A stretch of 64,000 nucleotides of DNA, from contig ML677348.1 in the NCBI GenBank assembly GCA_007922305.1, positions 19,655,327 through 19,719,326 on the forward strand. Direction: 5' to 3'. The DNA is from Dermatemys mawii. Lineage: Eukaryota > Chordata > Testudines > Dermatemydidae. The notes below the pieces were generated by a model. It did no database searches. It saw nothing but the letters and a program-made list of their open reading frames with translations, and had not been told where the DNA came from. The position numbers and the translations under genes are program-made. Of the stretch, positions 51,401-58,255 are shown piece by piece (position 1 is the first letter of the stretch; every line of letters begins with the position of its first letter).

Positions 51401-54400
51401 GCTGCGAGATAAAAGCCCTAATATTCAGTTTGAGGCATTCCATGTGTTCAAGGTAACTCAGTGTGGCCTTCAGAGAGGAAGGAACATCTCTTTCAGTATG
51501 GGAGGGAGGAGAATCCAGAAAAATGTGGGGTTTTACAAACCATTCAGACATTTGAAAAATTTTTAATAGAAAATTTCTCCCTGACAAATCAGTTTTCTCT
51601 CTCGCTTGCTTGCCCACTCTAGGTGATGTCTGCGGCAGGGTCATTTGGATCTGGGCCTAGTAGTCTGAGGGGCCCCTTGTTATAGCAATGCATTATTAAC
51701 AAGAGGGGACAAATTGCCTGGCTGATTTTTGCAGGCTAACCACTTGCTGGAGTCGATGGTGCTCTCCTCAACCTCGTTAAGTCATGTCACAGTGACTCTG
51801 GGTAACAACTTGGGGAGTCGTGTGATTCTAAAATTTTGATATGCATGGTACCCAGCAATCAGATATTACAGTACTGGGTAAGAACCTAGGCAGACAGAGT
51901 TGGCTCTCTGGGTGAGGCAGAAGCAAGTGGGAATTTTTATATTATTTCAGTGCAGCCTTACAAAATTGTCATAAAAATATTATCAGCCCAGGCACATACA
52001 CTACTTTCTTTTATCATCATGATTTAATTAAATCTTTAAATTTTATTTATCCATCAAAAAAGTTTTTTGCCCTGAGCAAGAAGATGAGTAGAATTATTAT
52101 TATGCAGAGCTACTATAATGCAAAATTAACTCATAAATATGTATGCATGTATTTTCATAGTTGAACAGATTAATTTGCAGAGAAAAGGGATAAAGCCATG
52201 GAAGCGGGGAGAATGTCCTTCTCTGGGAGATGTTTAGAAAATAGACCACGTTGCATCAAATGGCAAATATTGTCAAAAATTACATCACTCTCAGAATGTT
52301 CAAAAAGGCTTTTGGAGGTCTTTGATTCTGCCATTTCTATTGTGCAAAAGATCTTTCAGAAGGCATTCACGTCTCCAGCATGTGGCTTGAAGGATGGTTT
52401 GGCTGCTCCATACAATCTTTCATCTACATAAAGTAATCACAGGGATCCCCAACATATTTCAATATTTTGCTTCCTGCATAATAAGCATCAGTGATGCACT
52501 TAGTTGCTTGTGTAAGCCTTTGACTTATTCTTGACAACCAAACTATCGTGAGTAGCTTCTGCTCTTGCCCCTTATCAGGAGGTATGCAGCTCAAAGATAA
52601 GTTGGGTAGAGCAGATCCCAAATACTTGCAATCTTTAAGAGCTCAAATGTCAGAGGAGGGAAGAGAAGAGAGAGAATTAGCTACTTTTTCATATTTACAA
52701 ATGGTCATGTTCTTACGCATGGAATTTCTATGCATGAAGTGCAGTCCCTGAATAAATCTATAAGGCTGCTACCATCTATTGTTTCAGATTCCTCTTAAGC
52801 ACCCTCTTCTGCTGGGCTGTTCCAAGAAATCAGATAGTGATGAATAGGGGCGTGTCAGTTGCGAATAGTTGATTGTATTTTGTTTAAAATAGAAATTTGA
52901 AGATTTGGAGTGATCTGTAATCACAGCTACCTATGTAACCATATGATATCATTACTGTCACCTTCATCCTCCCTCCCAGTGTCCATTGTCCTTTCGGTTC
53001 TCATGCTCGGAGCATCCAGTGTGTAGGCTCTTCAGTGCAGGGACTGCCTACCCATGTATTTTGTGCAGTGCCTAACACAGTGGGGCCCTGATCCTGCCTG
53101 GGACTTTTGGCCATATGTGAAACAAATAGTAAATGATAATGCAACCCTCATTGATGTCAGTGGGCCAAATTCTTCCCTCAGCTCCATGAATCCAACTTCT
53201 GAGAGACTCTTATTATTTTTACAACAATATCTGATGGCAGCAGTTAGACATGAATGTAATAGGCATGGTATTCATCTTACAGTTTTCTATGGGAGTTGTA
53301 CCATGTAATTCAGAGCAGAATCTCATCCATTTCTAAGTGAGGGCAGAATGTAGCCCATAGTTACAGCCAAATCCCCCTCTCCAGTCTGTAGCGTAGCTCT
53401 GTTTTGTATATTCAACTCTTGTTCCACAAGTATAGAATACGCACAAGAGAAGGGCACTGAGCCTTTTGTCCTTCGTTTTCCTTTATTAATAAATTCTATG
53501 CTGGTGATGGGAACCAATCCAGGAAATCCCTAAATATGAAAGAGAATGTACGCTTCATGGAAAAACAACTACTGCCTTGTCCCATGCCCTTTCTGGCAGG
53601 TGAAAGGCAGTGATTTGCCTTGTTGCTCTGGGATGCAGAGTCCTTGGGCCTGATTCTCCCCCTGGCTACTCTAGCTGTATGCTGGTGTAACTGAGGGTGC
53701 GGGAGGAAGTCAGGCTCTCTGTCTTTATTTTCACATAACTTAAAACTATGCCTGAAAGTCTCCAGTTAGTCCTGTTTTAAATTACCACAGACCGCCAATA
53801 CTGATATGAAATCAAAGATTTGCCAAGTGGCTGATACTTGTTACTTACTGCGAGCTGCCAAAAGATTTGGGTTTAAATTACCTGACTTGGATGTTTTTGC
53901 AGTGAGGCACTTTTGAAATGAAAAAAGTGCTTGTTTTGTACATATCCAAATTCCAGCTCTCCCATGCCCCAGTTGACCCTGAAGAAGGCATATGACTCTC
54001 AGCTCTGAGGCAGTATCTGATTGAGGATTTGAAGCTGTAAAATTTAGCTAGAACCGTGAGCATCTGTAATTCTAAATATTTTACAGTTAAGTTTGTTGGT
54101 AATTAAAAATGCAATTAACTCTTAAAGCACTGAGGACAGTCGTATTCATCCAGAGCACTCTGCCCAGAGGTACAGAAGATAAGTAATGAGGTCTCATTTT
54201 CAGTACTTCCTGCCATCTGTTACCTCGCCAACATGACCTCTACCTCCTTCATCATCCCTGCTCTCTCCCTTACCCTTGCTTGAACAAAATGAGACCTCTT
54301 CAACCCTTAGCCTCCACCCCACACAACCAGTCACCCACTCACAGCCACCTAAAAACCTTGGGAATATAGGTAGATCCCAGGTAACAAAACCAAGAGGATT

Positions 54401-57400
54401 AGTGGTATCTTAAGTGCTAATAACCCCTTCTCATCCACCCACCCTTTTCTCCTCCATTCCAGCAGGGGAATCAATATCTGTTTTGAAGGCTGAACAATAA
54501 AAGGGTCTTTCTGAATATTCATGTGTTTTCTTTTGACAAATGTATTTGTTACCATTATTGGTCCATCTGAGTATGTGATTTTTGCTTTGTTCTCTTGCAG
54601 GCAATCAAAAGTAAAGCACACTGCAGTATATTGCACACAATGCACGTACAAATATAGAATAGTATCAGCCTCTCTTGGCTACCATGTTAAACACTTTGAT
54701 TATTTTGTGAACTCACCCCACAGTGGTGGTTCAGGATAATATAACATTTTTCTTAAGAAGAGATGTAGCAAGAGAGGTTTTAGTGTTTAAATCTAAAAAT
54801 AGATTGACCTTAGCTTCATTTTTCCATTCTCTTTCATGCACATCACAAAGCTACCTCCTGTCACTCACTCTGCAAACGGTTCTGCTTAACTTGACATTAC
54901 TGGCAGTTTCCACTCAGCATGGGGCAGAAGCTGAGTTTGTGTTTACATGCCCACTGTGTTATTTCTGAGCTATAGACTTGATAAATCTTTGGTCTGTGGG
55001 GGATGATGTAGGTGCAGCTACACGAGTTTTCATGCACTTCCAGCGAAGTGGTAATACCCTGCAATGCATATGAGAAAATCATGGGTACCAGTTTCAGCCC
55101 TGGTGGGTCGATTGGCCTATTGGTGTATAGAGTTATGCATGCTGGATTTGGATCATAATCTCTAACCATTTGAAAGTAGGTCAGAGGTTGCAGTGAACTA
55201 TTCTCAGAAAGATCCTGTGACATTCAGTAGCCTTGGCCTCCTTGCTTAAAAAAACAAAGATTATCAGTGACCACACAATGACTCATCGAGCATCGGACCA
55301 TTTTAGTATCTTCATCCCTGTTGTGTTCCCTTGGGGGGAATGATGATGATGATGCATTGTCATTAATTGTGAGAACCAAGGTCGGACTCCAGAACTCTCT
55401 GATCAAATACTTAATGGAGTGGATAGGGAGTGTACAGTTCATCAGTTTTGATGGACAATACTGATTTAAAGCCAGCTAGAGGACAGCAGTTCTATTTCAT
55501 TGCAACTTTTGAGTTTTGACGTTTGTTTTCATTTTATGTTGGAATGGGGGATGAGGGGGAAACCTTTCAAACATTTTCACAAAGTAGAGTTGTGTGGAAA
55601 CTCCTCAGAAGTGACCAGAGACCTCTCAGTCACAAAACCCTTCCCGAGAGAGATGTTGTTGAAACCAATACATCTCCACAAAATTATTTATTCAAAAATA
55701 TTCTAACTAGCTTTAATACTGATATCTTATCTTTTTGTATTGTCTTTAAGTGAAGCATTAGCAGGAGACTTTATAAAATAAAACCTCATACTGGATCTAG
55801 CCTCAAGGTATAAAAATTCTTTGTTGTAGATGTGTGTAAAATTTCTTTGTTTCAATACTGCGACATTGTGGTGCTATAGTTGAGTGAGGGAGCCAAGCAT
55901 TCAGTTTTATAATCCTTTTATGATTCCAGGGTTTGGAAGAAGTATTTGTGAGTTGAAATTGGGTCTAGTAGTCAAAAGATGATTTACATTTGAGTTTTTT
56001 ATCTTTTATGCCAGTTTTTCAGGGGAGGATTATAAACAATAAGCAATCAGACAAGCTAAAGAATTCAGTCTAATAGGAGACATCGTTGCATGTTTAATCA
56101 TTTGCCATGCTGATACATATTTTAGGCTAGAGCCAGTTTTAAAATTAAATCCTTTCAAGAATGTTTGCAGGCTGTTCCTTTCACACTGTGTAGATACAGA
56201 TAACTGACTAATCATTTTTGGTGCTTTCGTTTTTGGGTGGCCTACCTGAGACATCTTAAAGGGGCTGGATTTTCTGTGGCTGGGTGCTCAGCACTTTTTG
56301 CACATCAGGCTCCTTTAAGGTGTCTCAGATTAGGCACCCAAATCACTAGATACTTCTGAAAATGCGAGACATTGCAACTATATTTGCACTGTGCTCTCAC
56401 AAACAATTCCTTAATTGATCTGAACTGTGGGAAACAACACGCAATTTGTATAATAGGGTTATTTGTAATGGAAGGAATGTTTTTAAATGGCCAAAGCAGT
56501 GGCTGAACAAATTATCTGTACCTCTCAGTGCACCCCAGGGGGCCATGAGCTGACCACCCTCAGAACAAGGAACGTGCCCCTAATAACAGACACTACTTTT
56601 TGAGAACCGGAAGCTTCTGGCAAGGAGGTTGTTCAAAGGTGAAGTCTTTCACTGTTGAGTCAGTTGTCATTGCCTGTGAGCATCTAGAGCTCACCAGGAA
56701 TTAAAAGAAGTCCATGACTTTAAAAGTTCAGAACAAAGGGCTGGATTATTGAAAAGAGGCCTCTTGTGGGTACAAATCTGCACCTTGTGGTAGGGTGAGG
56801 GAGCTGCTTCAGTGGCCTTGTCCTTCCTGGGATGTGGGAAACTCCACAGGGGCTGGGATCTAGGCTGGGGAGACATTATACTCAGGATACTCATCAGTAC
56901 AGGATACAGCTTCTTGCTGTGGAACCTCCCTTTGAAGGAGGCTGCAGAGGTAAGCAGGAGAAGCCCTCAGAGCCAGACTAACGAGGAGCCAAAAGAGTTA
57001 CAGGGAGACAAGAGGCAAGTGCCTCCAAACTGAGGGCTTGCTACAAAGGGAAGATCCCAGCCTCTCACCTGGGTGACCCACAAACAGCAACTCCAAGGCA
57101 TGGGCTGGCAGTGAGCTACATGTTACACTCTCCTTCTGCTCTGCCTCACTGCTGTGTCCTTGTGAGCTTAGCAAACAGATTGAAATATGTGTGGATCCTG
57201 CTCTTGCAAATTTCCATTCAGAGACTGCTGGCTAGAATGGACTAGGGAGGGCAAAGTGGAGGATGTGACCTAAGTTCACAAACCAAAACAAAGCTGCTTG
57301 GTCTAATTTTAGACCATTTCAATTTAATATGGAAAATCTGTCACTACACAAGACTTGCCTGTTTTCCCAGTAATTATGGTTGTAAGATTTTTTATGTTGG

Positions 57401-58255
57401 AGGGTCATATATGTGGAAGTGATCAGGGATTTATAGCCAACTTTCAACAGCTGACTTTACAGTCAAATCATTTGTCAATTAAAGGAACAGAATAAGGGAG
57501 AGTGACAACAAGGTCAAGTGTAACTTCACTTCCAGCTGCTAATGAGCAAGATCATGGGAAACTTTAACGTGTGTTTAAGGTACAGGAATAGATTTTTCTT
57601 TCCTGTTTTGGCTGCTTTGTGCCACTAAAGAGCCAAGAAATCTGTTGGATCTCCCCAGCTAATGTGTGACTAGCACAATCTGTTCTTGTGTTCTCCCTGA
57701 GCTCCAGAGGCGTAGGTGCTTGTCAGAAATGGAAGGGTCATGGTCAGAGTGAAACTGCACTAATCCCCAGCTGGCGGGCAACCTCTTGGGAGCCATAGCC
57801 AGCTGTCATACTTTAGACGAAAGGATCTTAGGGGCTATGATAAAGTATGCTGGACCCTGGCCACAGGGTCAGATAGCTGCATCCAACAAATATGCAGCCC
57901 CTTCCCACTCTCCTCCCACTGGGTACCACACTCAGTGGATACAGGGTAGGCACCAGAGAATCTGGCCTCCAGCATTCCGTTGACTCAACAAAAAATGACG
58001 TAGAGCAGTGTCATGACTCTGATTGTTCATCTCTCTCTTTCTTTCTGTCTGTGTGTGGTTTTGTTTGCATGTTAGGTATTTGTGGCCAGTCAAAACAAAA
58101 CACAGCCTATCGTGGAGATTCTATTGAAAAACCAACCCAAGCTAATTGAGTTTCTGAGCAATTTCCAGAAAGAGAGGACGGATGATGAACGGTTCACCGA
58201 TGAGAAAAACTACTTGATTAAACAGATCCGAGACTTGAAAAAGCCAACACCATGA
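6323..58255 (+). CDS. CAB39L: CAB39L (MO25 beta) coding region, 8 exons
   Basis: Joined exons: 6323-6424, 18782-18946, 26048-26166, 35932-36100, 45318-45377, 50524-50589, 51309-51452, 58076-58255. They give 334 codons plus TGA with no frame break, and every intron starts GT and ends AG. All introns are phase 0 except the third, which splits a Gly codon GG|G. The start [16 protein letters not shown] and the end IRDLKKPTP match MO25 beta rather than MO25 alpha, whose N-terminus I recall as MPFPFGKSHK. Known of the family: a cytoplasmic armadillo/HEAT-like helical scaffold that binds the C-terminal WEF motif of STRAD, activates LKB1 (STK11), and also stimulates MST- and SPAK/OSR1-type kinases. 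Length is as expected (human MO25 beta is about 337 residues, with a slightly longer N-terminus). The conserved blocks [45 protein letters not shown] and [13 protein letters not shown] are all intact. The promoter and non-coding 5' exons are not identified. Confidence 0.97.
6818..6943. repeat. MITE, GTTAGTCTGGATCTGC family
   Basis: GTTAGTCTGGATCTGCAAAA, GTGGCACCTTATAGACTAAC and CATGGGTGAATACCCACTTC followed by GTCGG are typical of a short DNA repeat widespread in turtles and crocodilians. The related copy 12905-13022 shares order and wording. The transposon class is not assigned. Confidence 0.65.
8670..9221. mobile_element. GC-rich hAT-like element
   Basis: The right end, AGAGGTTCCCCACCCCTG at 9204-9221, reads on the other strand as CAGGGGTGGGGAACCTCT, a typical hAT terminus in sauropsid genomes. 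The interior has repeated GGGTTGGGGTGCAGGCTCTG-type blocks (8686-8710 and 8755-8775). I could not find the matching left end, so the left border is approximate. The open frames at 8605-8982 and 8689-9119 lie in it and are not genes. Confidence 0.65.
9448..10190 (-). mobile_element. CR1 LINE remnant, antisense
   Basis: Read on the - strand, the frame 9976-9728 gives [20 protein letters not shown] and [14 protein letters not shown], the CR1 reverse transcriptase C-terminal signature. The 3' end at low coordinates contains CATCTAGACTGATCTCCTGG. A run of 17 A at about 9986-10002 interrupts it. It is well diverged, so old. Confidence 0.8.
12198..12216. repeat. Short GCA/CAG run in intron 1
   Basis: Six GCA units. 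Non-coding; the open frame reading it as poly-alanine on the other strand (12454-12188) has no support. Confidence 0.85.
12905..13022. repeat. Second copy of the GTTAGTCTGGATCTGC family
   Basis: AGGGGTAGCTGTGTTAGTCT, GGATAACAGATTTATTTGGG and GCATAAGCTTTCGTAGG, then ACCCACTTCATGA, follow the order of the copy at 6818. Diverged and in the same direction. Confidence 0.65.
13138..13385. repeat. MITE, CTGGTCTACACTA family
   Basis: It starts GGCCTGGTGTACGCTAGGAA and contains CTGGTGTAGACAGTGCTA and CCTAGCTAACACCTCTTAAG; it ends GCTGCTGTAGCATTTTAAG. Compared with 28591-28845 the order is the same: a left end with a TACACTA-like motif, a central GTGTAGACAGTG box and a TTTTAAG right end. Confidence 0.65.
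13390..14060. repeat. GC-rich block, probably a DNA transposon
   Basis: A sharply GC-rich stretch in A/T-rich intron. The two ends look inverted: GGGCACGTGGGG...GTGCCCCCC on the left and GACACATGGGGCGGTCATG with a C run on the right. Several open frames up to 150 codons overlap on both strands, as expected in GC-rich repeat DNA with few stops; none shows a domain. It has few CpG and no promoter signs. Confidence 0.45.
15598..15960. repeat. A/T-rich repeat starting CTGTCGATTAATCGCAGTTAAC
   Basis: The first 70 bases are made of overlapping ATTAATCGCAGTTAACTCG-like inverted words (GATTAATCGCAGTTAACTCG, TGATTAACTC, TTAACTGCAATTAATTGCG). An A/T-rich body follows, with ACAGTGCTCACTTTATATTAG and TTTGCACTGTAAAAATGATC. 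I know this wording as a dispersed repeat of sauropsids; the class is unknown to me. It ends where the hAT element at 15961 begins. Confidence 0.6.
15961..16210. mobile_element. hAT-like element, GTGGCCAACC type
   Basis: It starts GCATGGGTGGCCAACCTGTG and continues with CTCTGGAGCCACATGCAGC, a wording I know from abundant hAT-type repeats of reptiles. The right end near 16190-16210 is degraded (CCCAGGCTCCAGTTTGGG). It directly follows, and probably cut into, the repeat at 15598-15960. The open frame 15920-16366 crosses this border and is not a gene. Confidence 0.55.
16579..16673. mobile_element. 95-bp hAT-type MITE with perfect 8-bp duplication
   Basis: The ends are TAGGGTGACC (16579-16588) and GGTCACCCTA (16664-16673), perfect inverted repeats. 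They are flanked by the identical 8-mer GGCTATTG at 16571-16578 and 16674-16681. It has no coding capacity. The perfect duplication suggests a comparatively recent insertion. Confidence 0.88.
17738..18085. repeat. TATTCCTGGGGGAAATCTG repeat family
   Basis: TATTCCTGGGGGAAATCTGT, TGTATGTGCAGACTTTAAG and CCCCCACAGATACCTTTGCT. The same order (TGTGCATGTGCAGAATTTATT, CCCTGCAGATTTCTTTG) occurs at 48028-48395. That copy ends GCAGAATACCCTCAGGAGTA, which is the inverted form of this start. Confidence 0.6.
18782..18946 (+). CDS. CAB39L: CAB39L coding exon 2 (residues 35-89)
   Basis: The acceptor is TTTCTCAG ending at 18781 and the donor is GTAGGT at 18947. The 165 bases give 55 codons in phase 0, starting [16 protein letters not shown] and ending LPLIDFE. 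These are the early helical repeats of the scaffold. Compared with my memory of human MO25 beta, the changes include NEKEPPTEAV to [10 protein letters not shown] and ADLQLIDFE to ANLPLIDFE. The proline in the last one lies in a loop between helices and may be lineage-specific. Confidence 0.96.
19360..19920 (+). mobile_element. CR1 LINE 3' remnant, sense
   Basis: The order of phrases is that of a CR1 3' region in sense direction: GGCGACAGAATGAAAATGAT, later ATTCATTGCCACAG, then AGCAATCTCTGACTGATG, GAAGAAACTTCCCTGTAGG and GATCCAATATGGCAATTCCT at the end. It is strongly diverged, without a usable reading frame. Confidence 0.65.
21495..23190 (-). pseudogene. Broken transposase-like gene with intact 348-codon C-terminal part
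   Basis: On the - strand the open frame 22541-21495 encodes 348 residues. It has [17 protein letters not shown] (about 117-133, a Cys-rich cluster), [51 protein letters not shown] and [20 protein letters not shown] followed by [12 protein letters not shown]. Upstream the same protein continues but is broken: in-frame stops at 22572-22574 and 22815-22817, and frame changes near 22880, near 23080 and near 23165. The upstream parts still show [14 protein letters not shown], a Cys-rich stretch, [17 protein letters not shown] and an acidic serine-rich linker. The apparent ATG is at 23190. The motif set matches a family of multicopy, mostly unnamed proteins that I know from arthropods and other animals and take to be transposon-encoded. 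The transposon class is not assigned. It is antisense within CAB39L intron 2. Confidence 0.75.
23327..23413. repeat. Repeated 15-mer with inverted copies upstream of the transposase-like gene
   Basis: GATTGCATCATTCAT occurs exactly twice, at 23327-23341 and 23399-23413, 72 bases apart. Between them lie inverted forms, ATGATGCAATTCAT at 23358-23371 and ATGACGCAAT at 23379-23388. The cluster sits about 140 bases before the start of the - strand pseudogene. Such clusters resemble subterminal transposase-binding repeats, which is an inference. Confidence 0.6.
23787..23808. repeat. TGTTT short tandem repeat
   Basis: About four TGTTT units in intron 2. Confidence 0.85.
26048..26166 (+). CDS. CAB39L: CAB39L coding exon 3 (residues 90-128 plus 2 bases)
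   Basis: The acceptor is TTTAATAG ending at 26047 and the donor is GTGGGT at 26167. The 119 bases encode [18 protein letters not shown], then [21 protein letters not shown], and the first two bases of a Gly codon. The [14 protein letters not shown] block is strongly conserved in all MO25 proteins. The split codon GG|G matches the next exon, which begins with G followed by TAC. Confidence 0.97.
27225..27485. repeat. CATGAGA/GAGATCACG repeat family
   Basis: AAAAATCATGAGATGGGC..., CATTTTGAGATTTGTAAATA, CCATGAGCTGGGACTTTAAG and GCAATGAGATCACGAGATCT then GGCAACATGC. The copy at 40628-40925 is the same family in the opposite direction. Confidence 0.6.
27893..27964. repeat. 72-bp near-perfect palindrome
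   Basis: The inner arms are TGGGTGAATACTATATTTCA (27902-27921) and its exact reverse complement (27936-27955), around AAAACTAGTTTT (27923-27934). Outer bases ATTATGT (27893-27899) and ACATAAT (27958-27964) also pair. In total 33 of 36 pairs match, with no loop. No host function is evident. Confidence 0.92.
28591..28845. repeat. MITE, CTGGTCTACACTA family
   Basis: CAGGCTGGTCTACACTAAAA at the left and TTTTTAAGTGTACATATAGC at the right are imperfect inverted ends. The middle has CACTGGTGTAAACAGCACC and CATCAACCTAACTGCTGCC. It is a sister copy of 13138-13385. Confidence 0.7.
29898..30745 (-). mobile_element. CR1 LINE 3' part, antisense, inside another LINE
   Basis: It begins (on +) with TCATAGAATCATAGACTATC and TCATCTAGTCCAACCCC, the reverse of the CR1 3' end. 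The - strand frames 30431-30132 and 30799-30425 encode [20 protein letters not shown] and [20 protein letters not shown], typical CR1 reverse transcriptase C-terminal blocks. It is comparatively well preserved, with one frame change near 30430. Confidence 0.88.
30968..31289. mobile_element. GC-rich hAT-like element inserted in an old LINE
   Basis: The ends read GGCACTGG and CGGTGCC. Next to them are GAGGGTGCTCAACCCCC on the left and CTGGAGCACCCACGGAGG on the right. Flanks CATCCACA (30960-30967) and TATCCAAA (31290-31297) agree at 6 of 8 bases. On both sides the sequence belongs to the same antisense reverse transcriptase gene, so this is an insertion into it. The 152-codon frame at 30928-31386 is spurious. 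Confidence 0.65.
32572..32612. repeat. TG microsatellite
   Basis: An imperfect run of TG with TATG interruptions, ending just before TAATATAAAAATAACAG. Confidence 0.9.
32887..33568. mobile_element. hAT element with 8-bp duplication
   Basis: The left end is CAGGGTGGGCAAACCTTTTG at 32887; the right end contains TAGTTTGCCCACC near 33553-33565. Flanks are CTGTACAT (32879-32886) and CTGTACAG (33569-33576), 7 of 8 identical. The interior is a run of C-rich repeats (CCCCTGACCGCCCCCTCC and similar) without coding content. The 63545 element is the same family. Confidence 0.8.
33697..33770. repeat. GATCCTG...GGATCAGG hairpin repeat
   Basis: GGCTTGATCCTGTGCTCATT and GACTTCAGTGGTGTAGGATC followed by AGGCC are imperfect inverted arms of a 70-base unit. 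Same plan as 5125-5195. Confidence 0.6.
35932..36100 (+). CDS. CAB39L: CAB39L coding exon 4 (residues 129-185)
   Basis: The acceptor is CATCCTCTAG ending at 35931 and the donor is GTAAAT at 36101. One base completes Gly129, followed by 56 codons starting [20 protein letters not shown] and ending [12 protein letters not shown]. This is the most conserved part of the MO25 fold. It has an F-S-E-H-F-R-D-F-F run followed by [13 protein letters not shown]. Confidence 0.97.
38571..38662. repeat. Partial copy of the TTTTATTGGACCAAC family
   Basis: It shares TCTTTTATTGGACCAACTTC and, after a gap, CAAGCTTTCAAACTACACAG and AGCCCCTCTTCAGG with the repeat at 1127-1310. Only the left part of the foldback is present. 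Confidence 0.7.
39800..40590 (-). mobile_element. CR1 LINE 3' part, antisense
   Basis: It begins with ACCATAGAACTGGAAGGGAC and TCATCCAGTCCAGTCCCCTG. The - strand frame 40288-40064 encodes [20 protein letters not shown] and [14 protein letters not shown]; the frame 40615-40379 adds [19 protein letters not shown]. The A/T tract near 40412-40423 is a run of T. Confidence 0.87.
40628..40925. repeat. Opposite-strand copy of the 27225 repeat family
   Basis: TGTGTTGCTAACTCTCACAA, TTTAAAGTCCCAGCTCCTGA and ATTTCATGACCTTTTAAGCC then GGGAGTTGCGGGATAGCAAT. Reverse-complemented, the parts follow the order seen at 27225-27485 (GAGCTGGGACTTTAA block). Diverged. Confidence 0.55.
41875..41945 (+). mobile_element. 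MIR-like SINE fragment
   Basis: AGGCAGTGTTGTCTTTTGGT leads to GGATTCTATTTCCAGCTCTG and CCATTAATTT, similar to the head and CORE start of MIR. The rest is missing. Weak on its own. Confidence 0.4.
41951..41983. repeat. Small perfect hairpin in intron 4
   Basis: CAGGAGATGAATTT (41951-41964) and AAATTCATCTCCTG (41970-41983) are exact reverse complements around a 5-base loop. It sits just after an MIR-like scrap. No function is inferred. Confidence 0.85.
42180..42490 (+). mobile_element. CR1-type LINE tail, sense
   Basis: Sense-strand phrases GATACATTAAATAGATG, CTGCCTGAAGTTAGG, TTATTGCATAATTGTCCAG and GACATGGCACTGGTCTAGAT correspond to the 3' UTR of an older CR1 subfamily. A run of T near 42380-42400 interrupts it. 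It is diverged and short. Confidence 0.6.
43550..43740. repeat. Repeat with TGCCTGATTTTCAGAG and GAAATCAGGCCA arms
   Basis: TGCCTGATTTTCAGAGTTGC and, about 75 bases on, GGTGCTCAGCCTGTATGG and GAAATCAGGCCATTTTAA. Outer parts ATATTTAGACTCCTAAATAA and GTATCTAAATATGGG are also inverted. Similar words occur at 56232-56345 and 59395-59565, so this is a small dispersed family with a foldback plan. Confidence 0.55.
44102..44702 (-). mobile_element. CR1 LINE 3' part, antisense, second subfamily
   Basis: It opens with AACATAAGAATGGCCCTACT and GGGTCAGACCAAAAGTCCAT, the hallmark 3' UTR of a CR1 subfamily common in turtles. The end encodes, on the - strand, [20 protein letters not shown]. Its 3' UTR differs from the copies at 29898, 39800 and 46582, so at least two CR1 subfamilies are present. 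Confidence 0.85.
45318..45377 (+). CDS. CAB39L: CAB39L coding exon 5 (residues 186-205)
   Basis: A short exon of 60 bases, 20 codons, phase 0 on both sides. The acceptor is TTTCCAG ending at 45317, preceded by a long T/C tract; the donor is GTAAGT at 45378. It encodes [20 protein letters not shown], which matches MO25 beta (ADFLEQNYD) rather than alpha (AEFLEQHYD). Skipping it would keep the frame but remove one helix. Confidence 0.97.
46582..46705. repeat. 58-bp inverted repeat inside a CR1 3' end
   Basis: The left arm 46582-46639 starts ATTAAAGGTGGAAGAGAACC; the right arm 46648-46705 ends GGTTCTCTTCCACCTTTAAT. The arms match at 55 of 58 positions with an 8-base loop GATTGGTT. The left arm is the normal antisense CR1 3' end; the right arm is the same segment in sense direction. 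The normal CR1 order resumes after it (CCGCCAGGGCTTTGTCAAG). Confidence 0.9.
47450..47474. repeat. TATC microsatellite
   Basis: About six copies of TATC in a row inside the CR1 copy at 46582-48030. It likely grew from a CR1-internal CTATC word and breaks the reverse transcriptase reading. Confidence 0.9.
48028..48395. repeat. Second copy of the CCTGGGGGAAATCTG family
   Basis: It starts within GGTGGAATTCTGCACAACTG, directly after the CR1 body, and ends with GGCGCAGAATACCCTCAGGA. The middle is GC-rich. The left terminus seems to have been lost at the CR1 junction. Open frames at 48004-48329 are in this repeat and are not genes. Confidence 0.6.
49070..49175 (+). mobile_element. MIR-like SINE fragment
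   Basis: GTGATCCAGTGGTTAAAGCAG and later GATGAACTTGGACAAGTCCC with TTAAAACCTCTGCATTGAGA follow the MIR order (head, then 'ACCTTGGGCAAGTCAC' and 'TTAACCTCTCTG'). Diverged. Confidence 0.5.
49275..49415. repeat. MITE, TAGGGTACATCTGCATTAC type
   Basis: TTAGGGTACATCTGCATTAC, then TACACTAGCTCTGTGTGAGC, TAGTTTGCTAAAAATAGCAG and GTGCGGCCGTGGCAACATAG. This is a short reptile DNA repeat related in its ends to the CTGGTCTACACTA family. The right end is unclear. Confidence 0.55.
50524..50589 (+). CDS. CAB39L: CAB39L coding exon 6 (residues 206-227)
   Basis: 66 bases, 22 codons, phase 0. The acceptor is TTCCCTTAG ending at 50523 after a T-rich tract; the donor is GTAATG at 50590. It encodes [20 protein letters not shown] followed by LK. 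The [11 protein letters not shown] block is invariant in the vertebrate proteins that I know. Confidence 0.97.
50590..51308 (+). other. CAB39L intron 6
   Basis: The shortest intron (719 bases), phase 0, with GTAATG donor and CCCATAG acceptor. No repeat or structure was noticed in it. Confidence 0.9.
51309..51452 (+). CDS. CAB39L: CAB39L coding exon 7 (residues 228-275)
   Basis: 144 bases, 48 codons, phase 0. The acceptor is TCCCATAG ending at 51308; the donor is GTAACT at 51453. It encodes [38 protein letters not shown] and [10 protein letters not shown]. This C-terminal region contributes to the groove that binds the STRAD C-terminus. Compared with my memory of human MO25 beta there are two small changes, DRHN to DQRN and YIS to YTS. 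Confidence 0.97.
53015..53175. repeat. Old GCTCTTCAGTGCAGGGACTG repeat
   Basis: TAGGCTCTTCAGTGCAGGGA, TTTTGTGCAGTGCCTAACAC and AGTGGGGCCCTGATCCTGCC. This 'chronic' 3' wording (GTGCCTAACACAATGGGGCC) is a common dispersed sequence of amniotes, probably SINE-derived. It continues into a CATTGATGTCAGTGGGCC piece. Confidence 0.5.
55341..55354. repeat. Short GAT run in intron 7
   Basis: Four to five GAT units, non-coding. Confidence 0.8.
56232..56345. repeat. Short copy related to the 43550 family
   Basis: TTTTGGGTGGCCTACCTGAG, ACATCTTAAAGGGGCTGGAT, TGGCTGGGTGCTCAGCAC and TTAAGGTGTCTCAGATTAGG then CACCCAAATC. GAGACATCTTAAAGG and CCTTTAAGGTGTCTC pair with each other. Confidence 0.45.
58076..58255 (+). 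CDS. CAB39L: CAB39L coding exon 8, C-terminus and stop (residues 276-334)
   Basis: The acceptor is GCATGTTAG ending at 58075, after a C/T and TG-rich tract. It has 59 codons and TGA at 58253-58255. It encodes [40 protein letters not shown] and [19 protein letters not shown]. The short KKPTP tail agrees with MO25 beta; alpha ends in KRPAQQEA as I recall. The 3' UTR follows directly in the same exon. Confidence 0.97.
   Translation, partial: VFVASQNKTQPIVEILLKNQPKLIEFLSNFQKERTDDERFTDEKNYLIKQIRDLKKPTP

Larger units (their letters stand above)
51453..58075 (+). other. CAB39L intron 7
   Basis: A 6.6-kb phase 0 intron with few recognisable insertions: an old 'GCTCTTCAGTGCAGGGACTG' repeat (53015-53175), a GAT microsatellite (55341-55354) and a short repeat with GGTGTCTCAG near 56232-56345. 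The rest seems to be unique sequence. Confidence 0.8.
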